Source: Symbiotaphrina buchneri
Taxonomy: Eukaryota > Ascomycota > Symbiotaphrinales > Symbiotaphrinaceae
DNA length: 64,000 nt
Assembly: GCA_001599915.1 (NCBI GenBank)
Contig: BCIG01000011.1
Location: 1 to 64,000 of the forward strand
Reading direction: 5' to 3'
The notes below the pieces were generated by a model, which did no database searches, was not told where the DNA came from, and saw only the letters and a list, made by a program, of their open reading frames with translations. Position 1 is the stretch's first letter. Every line of letters starts with the position of its first letter. The position numbers and the translations under genes are program-made. Of the stretch, positions 34,600-44,113 are shown one piece after another.

Positions 34600-37599
34600 C
34601 TATGGTTCTTGCTCTATCTCGACTATGCGCCTCTTTGCATTTAGGCCTGTCTCTCTCTCCCATAGCTTGACCAGCTCTTCTCCTTTCTTCGTCTGTTCGC
34701 TTGCGCCCAACTGCACAAGAGGAAATGTTACTTTCTCAGGCTTCTTTGGCATTTTCTTCGGCTGGAATTTGTAATCCCGAAGGAGTGATATATCATGCTC
34801 ATCGCGAATATCAACGCCATCCTTGGTACTGGAGGGAGACATGAAGTCAGTCAAATTGTCTATATGTAAGTGCGGAAACTTACAAGTGGACAAAGCGTTT
34901 CTCGCCAGCCTTTGCAAGAACTGCTTTTGGGCCACGCAACTTCACCACCAGGTTCTGGCCATTATGCTGGTAGCGGAGGCTTATCCCACAGTGGGCGTCC
35001 ACCCTGACTTCTCTTCCTGACACACTACTGGTGTACTGGGCTAGAGGATGGTCGGATTTGATCCTTGGAGCCCTTCTCTTATAGGGTTGATTTTCTGGCC
35101 TAGCTTTCCAGGCCTGAAGATCCCTGGCAGCTTTCGCTAGAGCTTCCTCGACCAGCTTCTTGTTATCCTGCCAGGAGTAATCATCAGGGGCGACGTTGCT
35201 CGGCCTAATGCCCTGCAACTCCCGCCTACCCCTTACTTTGGTCTTGGCTGCGTTCATCTCCACAGCCCAGTACGTGCTGAGTTCGCCAACGTTTCGAGCC
35301 CACTTGAACCAACCTTCTCTATCATCCCTTGTGTGTACAAGGTGAAGACCACGAAGGTTAGTGTTCCATAGTCTTGTGATCTGCGCTTCTCGAATAGGAG
35401 AACCCGGAGCTCCCTCGGCGATCTCGTGAGATGCAATATACGCCTATAGCTAGTCAGTTGTCGCCATCAGAAAAGGACTGGGAGTTGCCTTACAAGCTGC
35501 ATTTGAGAGCGGGTACTATTCCTTAGCTGCGTCATTGAGGGCAGAATGTGCTCTGCTCTGTACACCTGTCTTTTGGACCGTTGCAGAGCCCTCAGTGCGT
35601 CTTTCGCAGCCTTGAATTCTGCAAGGAACTGATGACTCAACCTCTTCTTTGTCTCCGAAATGATTTTGTTGCAAAGAACTTGCCTTGTTTGCTCAGTTGC
35701 TTTGGGTATCTTGAGTGTCTTTAGTGCCTCGTCCATGGTCACCCATACAACGTACAGAGTCAGATCATAGACCCTGCGCAGTTCTACTGCTTGATCGGCG
35801 TACTTGTCATATCCAGGATGCATGGCAGGTATGAGAATTGTCCAGGTATCTTTGCCTGGGCCGGCAGTCCCGTCAACCCATGATGGGTCGTCAAAAGTTA
35901 CCGCTCTTAGAGTACCAACTTCTTCCAATATGAATTGTCCGTTCTCGGCTCCCATGCCCCAAGGGTGCAGGAAATTGCTTGCCACAACAGAGGAAGTTAA
36001 TTTAGAGTAGGTCACCGTTATTAGTGGTCTGATCAGGTAGACATATTCCCGCAAAAACTCTGTAGCAGCTGGAAGCTGCTTTTCTTTCAACCAGTAGAAC
36101 AGATCGACAAATGGAAAGAAGCCCTTGCTGAGATATGAATTGAGGTCGGTAGCTTGCCAGTTAGTTGAGTTCTTTTCCCAAGCAACCAGACGAGCAAAAA
36201 AGTCTCTCATCAAGTTCCCTGAGATGGTGGCTGCGGAGTAAAACTTTGCTATTTTAGTATAGCCGGTGACAGTCGCTGCTTTTCCTATCGTCAGAAGCAG
36301 AGTGACACCATTGACAGTCCCCGGAAAGGCTTGTTCTGCCCAGATGTTTATCAATGAGTTGCTGATAGCGCCCTGATTTGTACCAGTTGTGATTGGGTTG
36401 TCGTTGGCAAAATCTGCAACACGTTTTACCCAATTTTCTACCTCCATCCTCAACGCGTTAGGAGCTCCTACAATTCCAATCCTCTCTATCTCTCTGACGA
36501 CCGTTGTTCGCAGAGAGTGGAAGAGTCTTAGATCAGCGTTTGGTGGGGTATACGGCACCCATTTGCCGCCGAACTGCCTATTCAGCAACGTCTTCCGCTC
36601 AAACAAGGCAATTAGTAACCGTTCTCGGTCGTCTTTCATCCTTTGATCGATGTCGGTGCTGGTTGCGCGCCCGCCAATCTTGAATTTACGAAGTTTGGCC
36701 CTGGGGAACTCCCAAGTTTTCGCGTTATTCCACACATCTTCGAATTGACTTATGATTTGCTCTAAGAACGCCGCGTAAACTCCGGCTGTGCGCCTGAGAT
36801 CTTGTGCCAAGCGATCTTCGCCGGTGACGTTGTCGGATTGCCCAGTGTACCTGACGTATAGCATATCCTGTGAGTTGAGTTGATAGTCACGCATGACCCT
36901 GGCCCAGTGTATGGACTCTTCGAAGTAGATGTCTTCATCCTGCCAATTCATGATGATGGACTGGAGAACCTCTGCCTTCAATGGGAAAGTGTGGACGTAA
37001 AAAATTGTCGTGCCACTTTCATGGCCCAGCTGGCGGTCCAGGTCGGCGAAGCCAAGGCACGGCTGGAGGCGTTGGTCGGAGAGAAGCATAGGGCTTCGAC
37101 TGAGAAGCCTCTCCCAAGTCTCCGTGTAGTCACTGGTGAGTGGCAGGAGCCACTGACATGTTTCAGGGGAGAAGCCAGAAGTATTCACGTGCATCTCCTT
37201 CAATCTCTCCAACAAGATGTCGAAGATCTTGTCCTCCAGAGCTTCGACAGTCTGCATTTCTGAGAACTCTGCTTCCACCATCCCCCTCTCACTAGGACCA
37301 CTGTGGACACGGACCGGCGTTGACAGCCGCCTGGTCCTGGTTGGGCTTGGGTCTTCGCGCCTTGGAGACGGGGTTCGAGGCGACATCTCAGCTCGCAGCA
37401 TTCCTGGTGAGGGTGTTTGGGCTCCCATTATCGGCCCGGTAATTGGGCGTCTTGTCAACCGCCTTAGGGTGGATTGCGGAGAAGGCTGAGCAAAGGGTCG
37501 AGGGTTGGACCTTATATTGGGAATAGGTGGGACACGGTCCTGAGCCACGCCGAGTTCTCGCGACGCCTCGCGCTTGTGGCCCTTTCCATGATCTGCCAT
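34600..37599 (-). CDS. Large protein of unknown family (964 aa)
   Basis: Three exons, 37599-35494, 35443-34884 and 34828-34600, join in frame with good splice signals. The first ~110 residues are Pro/Arg/Ser-rich with many TPSP motifs. A long soluble region follows, probably mostly helical. Around residue 245 the stretch DMLYVRYTGQSDN...EDRLAQDL resembles the core of GIY-YIG nucleases (Y-V-x-x-T-G-Q-S ... R-L), but no upstream GIY strand is obvious and this is only a hint. The C-terminal part (RSQMQLAYIASHEIAEGAPGS, then a basic segment KPYKRRAPRIK-like) is also unrecognised. The start chosen is MADHGKGHKRE at 37599; an in-frame upstream ATG at 37728 would add 43 residues read from a duplicated leader and is less likely. 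There is no family I can name. Confidence 0.75.
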
Positions 37600-37608
37600 T
37601 TGGGTATG

Positions 37609-37805
37609 CTGTAGACAGTTGATCCACGGGTGGGAAAAAAGAATTGGGAAAGGATAGAAAAGGGGCAAGAGAAGGCTATGGAAGGGAGCTTTTATGTTAT
37701 TCTGAGAGGCTGTTGACTGTTGAGTCACAGGTGGGAAAAAAGAATAGGGAAAAGCTGGGAAAGGGGCAAGACGAGGCTGCGGAAGGGAGCTTTTATATCA
37801 TTTTG
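37609..37805. repeat. Tandem duplication (~95 bp) in the leader of the unknown gene
   Basis: Two diverged copies, about 37611-37705 and 37711-37805, share GGTGGGAAAAAAGAAT, GAAAGGGGCAAGA and GGAAGGGAGCTTTTAT blocks. They sit just upstream of the chosen start codon and probably span the promoter or 5' leader. Confidence 0.8.
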
Positions 37806-38554
37806 ACTTGATGAGTAGGCTAACCCAGACCCACACTCTCTATTGATGGATTGACAAACATGTCAATCAGGTGGCAAGCAAACGTAGAATTCACTGGCCC
37901 GTGATGAGTCCTTTGGACGGGGAGAAGCAGTGAAAGATGCAAACGCTCCAAGAATGATAAGACTCATGATTGAGGAAGGGGTGTGCTTAATTATCGGCAC
38001 ACCATATAATTTGAAGCAGTAGAATGAAAAATGACGTTTAAGCAACGTGAAAAGACTAGTCATAGTACTCCAAAAGGGGTGGCTGCGGACGTTGTCCTGA
38101 AGAGATGGTTGGCCTGATGGCATCCACTTGCAATGGACCCCGCAATGCATACACTCCAATACTTCAACAAGATAGGAAATAATAAACTGCAAGCTGTACC
38201 ATCGTGCCCGAGTCGATGCCGCTGAGAAAGATATACATCGTCAAGGAAACATTATTAAAGGATTTTTATTGAAGCCAAGCAGTTAACGCCTCCAGGCCTA
38301 GGTCCGTTGTATTGGTCAATTAATCTGATTTGTAGGAATTTGCATGAAGGTAAAGATGTGACTAAAGAGAGTAAATCATTCAATATGAAACGTTGTACAA
38401 TGGACGTCAGGACTTCAGGAGCCTTCAAAGGGGCTCAATATTATATAGACGTCAATCAACCAATGACAATCTGACTAGGCTCGCTTGATCTCACTAGCGT
38501 GCTTTTTCACATCGCACGATGATATACATTTTTACTGCATTTTCCTTTCACAAT
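37806..38554. other. Intergenic, unknown gene to tRNA
   Basis: AT-rich 750 bp with no convincing gene. Confidence 0.5.
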
Positions 38555-38705
38555 GGCACCGTGGCCTAATGGGTAAGCTTTCAACTTCAACCCATTCTTT
38601 AAAGCATCCACTAATCCCGATGCAGTAAGGCGCCACTTTCCGGCCTAAGGCCAAGTCCTCTTTGGGAAATGGTGGAGATTGTGGGTTCGAGTCCCATCGG
38701 TGTCG
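38555..38705 (+). tRNA. tRNA-Arg (anticodon CCG) with two intervening sequences
   Basis: The acceptor stem GGCACCG (38555-38561) pairs with CGGTGTC (38698-38704), with discriminator G at 38705. T arm: GTGGG TTCGAGT CCCAT (38681-38697). Anticodon stem CCACT (38633-38637) pairs with GGTGG (38671-38675). Anticodon CCG is at 38640-38642. A canonical intron after position 37 spans 38644-38669 (26 nt), and its GGAAA end pairs with TTTCC across the anticodon. A further insertion, 38573-38625, splits the D-loop. Only when it is removed does the D stem close (GCCT variant G10-C25, C11-G24, C12-G23, T13-A22) with G18, G19 and A21 in place. Box A (TGGCCTAATGG) and box B (GGTTCGAGTCC) are both intact. 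A T-run at 38733-38739 can serve as terminator. Mature length is 72-73 nt. Confidence 0.85.
38573..38625 (+). other. GT-AG, spliceosomal-intron-like insertion in the tRNA D-loop
   Basis: 53 nt beginning GTAAGC and ending GATGCAG, with a CCACTAAT branch-point-like motif whose A lies about 11 nt before the AG. Length, donor, branch and acceptor all match the protein-gene introns elsewhere in this window. The insertion is flanked by a 5-bp direct repeat GTAAG (38573-38577 and 38625-38629), so excision of 52 nt (one repeat copy kept) or of 53 nt (strict GT..AG) both give a canonical D arm. Confidence 0.75.
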
Positions 38706-38732
38706 TTTGAGTCTTAAAGGACTTTGATATCC

Positions 38733-38739
38733 TTTTTTT
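38733..38739 (+). terminator. Probable RNA polymerase III terminator
   Basis: A run of seven T, 28 nt after the tRNA 3' end; the sequence immediately after the tRNA has only TTT. Confidence 0.6.
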
Positions 38740-39465
38740 GGACTGTTTTTGCACCAATTTGCACATTTTTGGACAGTTTTCCATCACAAAACCTAGTTTT
38801 GACGGTTCAGATACTAATTTGAGAGTTTGTTGAACTTTGGAGGCAGGGGTGGTGGATTTTTTACCCTCTGAAAAGGAGGATTTCAACCACAATATACACA
38901 GTATATATGGACTTGCTACACACCTACCGACCTGAAAACTGGCGACATCTTGACCGAAACAAAAGGAATAGAGCACATTTGACAACCACTGTTACTGGGA
39001 GTAGTTTGCAGTGTGAATTATCGCTTTTTAGTCGCCCAGAAGTTGGTCCCCTGTGTACCCCTATGATTATAATGAAGAAAAAGGGAGGGAGGGGTGGGAA
39101 TAAAGTTAAGCGAGCCCGCGAGCCTACATACCAGAACAGCGAGCTCGGTGTTGTGGAAGCCGGCAGCGTATCCACCTCATAATGCCAACATAATGAGCAG
39201 CAAAAATTGCATTTCTTTTGTTGGAACTACGATAAGACATGGAGCGAAATCTCTAGTGCGCAGGTATTTCGAGCTCCAGTTTATTCTGCTTAGTAGGGTA
39301 TCTGCTTATACGAAGGAGGAGAATATACGGTCCAAACGTTCCCTGTCAACGATTGTTCCAATCTACTTCCATAGTAAGTGGTGCACCCACATTTGCACTA
39401 CCAGATAGAACAATTGTAACTTTTGTGTTAAGGCTGCGGAGACTGCTAGATGCAATCAACATGGC
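38740..39465. other. Intergenic, tRNA to trimethyllysine dioxygenase
   Basis: No gene seen. The upstream half is AT-rich. The antisense frame across the tRNA is an artefact. Confidence 0.5.
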
Positions 39466-41120
39466 ATGTCCGCCAAGCCTGTTGTACAGTCCAATAACAA
39501 GAAACTCATCGTGCAATGGCCATCCCGGCGCGAGTCCAGATTGTTCGTTCTATGCTTTCTGATGCCGTTTCTGAATATTAACTGACTGGATGTTCTGGTC
39601 AAGCCATAATATTTGGTTAAGGCGAGTTTTTGCTTCACTATGCCTAATTCCAGAGGTCTGACCGCCGTAGGGATCATTGTCAGTGCCCTCAATGTGTCCA
39701 TCAGGATACAGGACAACGTCTTGTAGACACTTTCAATGTAAGGCCCACATCTGATGGTAGACAGACCATGATCAACTGACATCTATAGATACCACCGCGA
39801 ATCTGCCCTAAGGTTGCTCTAGCAGACGAAGCGGGTCTCAGAATTAAATGTTCGTCATGAGTAGCATCGTCTGTTGTTTACTATTGACTTTCCAGGGGAT
39901 GTTGATCAACATGAGAGCGTCTATGACTGGGATTGGCTCAGAATCCACTCCTATAACCCTAAGAATGAAGGTAGCAGTGGACAGGAGTCGTTAAGAAGGG
40001 ACACACTTCCAGCGTGAGTCCCTGCCTTGTAAGTGGCAGGAAAGGAAGCTCATGCATTTAGGCCTATTCATTGGGACAAAAGCATCCAGCATGAACCGCC
40101 TACTGTCAAGTATGCCGATATAATGAGCTCAGAAGACGGAGTCAAACAATGGACGAAGACAATTGTATGTCATCCGAAAGTCTCACATCTTTTGCGGCCC
40201 TGGGCGCTGATTGTGAGAAGCTTGAGTACGGCTTTTCTTATGTTGATGGATGCCCGGTCACTCCAGAAGCCACAGAAGACTTGCTGCAGCGGCTGGCATT
40301 TATACGACATACGCATTATGGTATTGCCTGCTGTTCCTACAATACTGAAATGTCCAATACTCATATCAGGCACAGGAAGCTTTTGGGACTTCACGGCGGA
40401 CCTTTCTTCCAAAGACATGGCTTACACAAACTTACCACTCAATGCTCATACCGACACCACATATTTCAGCGATCCAGCAGGCTTGCAAATGTTTCATCTT
40501 CTCTCACATACGGACGGCTCGGGAGGGAAGTCACTTCTTGTTGATGGCTTTCGGGCTGCCGAGATATTGAAAAGCGAGTCGCCAGAAGCGTACAAAACAC
40601 TGAGTGAGATAAGAGTTCCCAGCCATGCTAGCGGCAATGAGGGGATCAGCATTCAACCATATGCTCCGTTTCCCGTTCTGAACCATCACCCTATTACCGG
40701 CAGACTCATCCAAGTGCGGTGGAACAACGACGACAGAGCAACCATGGACAACTGGAAAAATGAGAATGAAGTGGAAGAGTGGTATGATGCTGCCAGGAAA
40801 TGGAATCAGATTCTGAAACGAAGCCAAAGCGAATACTGGGAGCAGCTCAAGCCTGGCAAGCCTCTAAGTAGGAGCTCCCCCTTGCTTGAAGAAGACCCTT
40901 GCTGAGATCTGTAGTCTTTGACAATTGGAGGGTATTACATGGCAGATCGTCCTTCAACGGAAAGAGACGACTATGTGGCGGGTATAGTACGTTATAGCTC
41001 GAGATATCCTGCTACAGACTGCACTTACTAACCAAATTCTCCGCAGTCAATCGTGACGATTTCATCTCTAGGTACCGTATGACAAACTATAAACGGGAGG
41101 ACGTGCTACGAGCTTTATGA
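39466..41120 (+). CDS. Trimethyllysine dioxygenase (carnitine biosynthesis)
   Basis: Predicted 387 aa from ten exons: 39466-39542, 39604-39621, 39671-39737, 39789-39849, 39896-39970, 40040-40164, 40218-40320, 40376-40867, 40915-40986 and 41047-41120. It hydroxylates N6-trimethyllysine, the first step of carnitine synthesis, using Fe(II) and 2-oxoglutarate. The N-terminal domain has the zinc-site motif WLRDHCQCPQCVHQ. The catalytic domain has YGFSYVDGCPVTPEATEDLL, the iron ligands in LNAHTDTTYF (H and D) and WRVLHGRSSF (distal H), and SSFNGKRRLCGGYINRDDF. Exon 2 is only 18 nt and the intron after it begins GC (GCGAGT) rather than GT; only this splicing gives ESRFHNIWLRDHC. Donors of introns 4 and 5 (GTTCGT, GTAGCA) are also weak. 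Despite so many weak sites, every family motif is intact. Confidence 0.9.
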
Positions 41121-41521
41121 TGCTCGATTCAGTCCTCTAGTTATGGAAGCAATGGCATAGGAGCATGGAGCTCGAGTCAGCTGACGATGCACTTATTCTA
41201 ATGTTCCGATTGTATGCCTTTCTTCGTTGGTGGGACTTGGTGTTGTAGTAGTTCCTCGCGAGTCCCCCCTGTTGGACTCGGCAGCTTCCCTTATGTCAGC
41301 ACAACCGAAAACACGTGAATTACCTAAGGTACGGTAACCACCGAGCCACAACCCAGGCATAACTGCTACCGTAAGCTCCAGCTCCAATACCACACTACTC
41401 GTACACACATACGCCCGCCTACCTTACCTCACCTTCTTCCCATATCAGCATCTGCCTCGGCACCTCTTCATCTCTCCCTACAGGCATCCCTTTGGCAGCC
41501 GAAGACCGCCCGCCGATCAAG
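41121..41521. promoter_or_regulatory. Intergenic region before RPT5
   Basis: 400 bp between the dioxygenase stop and the proteasome gene start. It holds TTACCTAAGGTAC at about 41323, one of the palindromic TACCTAAGGTA-type motifs scattered through the window's intergenic DNA. Confidence 0.45.
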
Positions 41522-43036
41522 ATGTCCACATTAGAAGACTTGGATGACTTGGAGCGAGAGGGAAAGGACGAGAGAAAGGACGATGGCGACAAGGATGGGA
41601 AGAAGCCAACGGGCGACGGCGACGCGGACATGAACGACGCCGAGAAGAAAGAAGAAGAGAAGGAAGAAGATATCATAGACTCTGAGATATTGAACTCCAG
41701 CACTCGCGACATCCAGACACGAAAACGATTACTGGAGAATGACCTCAGAATCATGCGGAGTGAGTTCCAGCGGTTAACGCATGAGAAGGCGGCTATGCAC
41801 GAGAAGATCAAGGACAACCTCGATAAAATTGAAAACAACCGGTATGCTAGCCGTAGACCGTCTTGATCTACCTGACTACCTCGATTGCCGTCCGCTGACA
41901 TATCCGAGGCAACTGCCTTATCTAGTAGGGAACGTTGTCGAGATTCTGGATCTCGACGTAGCTGCTGAGGCTGCAGAGGAGGGAGCAAACATCGACCTTG
42001 ATGCTACACGTGTTGGCAAGTCGGCGGTCATCAAAACTTCTACCCGTCAAACAATCTTCCTACCCTTGATCGGTCTTGTCGACCACGAGAAACTCAAGCC
42101 CGGTGACCTCATCGGTGTGAATAAGGATTCATATTTGGTACTTGATACACTACCGGCTGAGTATGATAGCCGGGTGAAGGCGATGGAGGTCGATGAAAAG
42201 CCTACGGAGAAGTATACGGACGTCGGAGGTTTGGACAAACAGATCGAGGAGCTGGTGGAGGCCGTTGTGTGGCCCATGAAGGAAGCAGAGAGGTTTAAGA
42301 AGATCGGTATTAAGGCTCCCAAGGGTAAGAACCGTTCTTCGTGGCCCTATATTTCTTTTAAGTCTAACCTCTGCCTACAGGTGCCTTGATGTATGGTCCT
42401 CCTGGTACTGGAAAAACGCTTTTGGCACGTGCTTGCGCAGCTCAAACGGATGCCACGTTCCTCAAGCTTGCCGGTCCGCAACTCGTTCAGATGTTCATCG
42501 GTGATGGTGCGAAGCTTGTCCGTGACTGTTTCGCATTGGCAAAAGAAAAGGCACCGTCGATCATCTTCATAGATGAACTGGATGCCGTCGGAACAAAACG
42601 GTTTGATTCGGAAAAGAGCGGTGATAGGGAGGTCCAGCGGACAATGTTGGAGCTCCTTAATCAGCTGGACGGTTTTGCCAGCGACGACAGAGTGAAGGTC
42701 CTTGCCGCTACCAACCGTATCGACGTGTTGGACCCTGCCCTTCTCCGGTCAGGACGGCTCGACCGGAAGATCGAATTTCCGCTACCCAACGAGGAAGCGC
42801 GGGCACAGATCCTTCGCATCCACAGCCGCAAGATGACAGTTGACGAAGGAGTGAACTGGGGGGAGCTCGCTCGCAGCACCGACGAGTTCGGCGGCGCCCA
42901 GCTCAAGGCGGTGTGCGTGGAGGCTGGTATGATCGCCCTCCGGGCGGGCCAGTCGAAGATCAGTCACGAGCATTACGTCGACGCCATTGCAGAAGTCCAG
43001 TCTAAGAAGAAGGAGGTCATATCTCTCTACGCTTAG
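41522..43036 (+). CDS. RPT5: 26S proteasome regulatory ATPase Rpt5 (subunit 6A)
   Basis: Predicted 463 aa from three exons: 41522-41841, 41909-42324 and 42381-43036. It is one of six AAA ATPases of the 19S base, which unfolds ubiquitinated substrates and opens the 20S gate. Layout: acidic Lys/Asp/Glu-rich N-terminus, a coiled coil (about 60-105), an OB domain, then the AAA domain with Walker A GPPGTGKT at 251-258, Walker B IIFIDE ending at D310-E311, and the arginine-finger segment [13 protein letters not shown]. The C-terminus is SLYA, a HbYX-type gate-opening motif (usual Rpt5 form is FYA). The ATG at 41522 gives the typical [11 protein letters not shown] start; an in-frame codon at 41492 would add ten residues. 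Confidence 0.96.
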
Positions 43037-44113
43037 AGGGTCGAGGGCGGTCATGGTTGCGGATTATGTTTCGAAACGTTCAATCATCAAGCTTCAGCGT
43101 CTGTACTCATAGCATATCACCTTCAGGAGGGAGGGCTTTTCCGTTTGGAGATGTTACAAATCCGATCGGCCTGGCTTAGCATTAGAAGATCTACTATGGC
43201 CCGGTCCGAATGTTCCCTCCTCTGTGCAACCTTCCTGGTGATAGAGTAAGTGAAGAATCCTCATCAGAGAAGTCATGCCAAAAGATCTCCGGGCCATTTA
43301 CAGAAGCTTATATAGGACTCTTTGAGTTTGCAGCCCAGTCATTACAGCACCAGTTTGGAGAAGATAAGTGACAAATGGCTTCGTCAAAGGGGTTGCATTC
43401 CTCGTTATCAAAGCGAGAGACTGAACATCTATGAGGAGAGTGCCACTACCGCCACGGACACCAAAGGCCCCTTCAAGAGTGATTACAAGAGTGTAGCGAC
43501 CGCAACCCGCAGAAGCCACCAGCCAATCGGTCAAGTAATGTCTGCCACAGTACGAGAGGACGGCCATCTGCAAAGAGAAATCCCCGTTTTCACATCCACC
43601 ATTCGCCCCTGACCTGCAAATCCCTCGCTCGTAGACCACCCAAGTAGGTCGAAACGCTTTGCATACAAACAAGGAAGTGAAACGGCATCCTATCGCACTT
43701 TGCAAGCAAACATCGTCTGCAGAGCATTGAGTGCGAGTAGGTCATCAAGAACGAAAATCATATTCCGCGATCCATCAAAGAATTGCTCAAAACCAACGAG
43801 CCTGGAAAGCAACAGCCAAGAACGAGCAAATCTGAGCCAAAGCTCCTAAACAGGGTGCTTGCGCATCTGAAGCCACTTTTGAGCACCACGGATCGGCTAT
43901 GCAGCGTCGGTAACTAATCAAAGCCAACCACCGAATAGAACACCAGAAAAAGCAATCCCGTAAGATGCGACCAGATCCCAGCAACAAAGGAGATTTTTGT
44001 AACTTTTTGTGACACGAGGCCGCGATAACGAAGTCGGCACTGCGTCAAACGAAAGAGTCCATAATCAGAACGCGCAAAATGATGGACCTTGAAAACAAAT
44101 TGACGGAGTAGAC
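43037..44113. other. Intergenic between convergent RPT5 and cyclin genes
   Basis: About 1.1 kb with no convincing gene; it contains the 3' flanks of both genes. Confidence 0.5.

Noticed and set aside
38611-38985. 124-codon minus-strand frame ending MGLEPTISTISQRGLG...
   Set aside because: This is the familiar false protein produced by reading across the antisense strand of a tRNA T-arm; the tRNA explains it.
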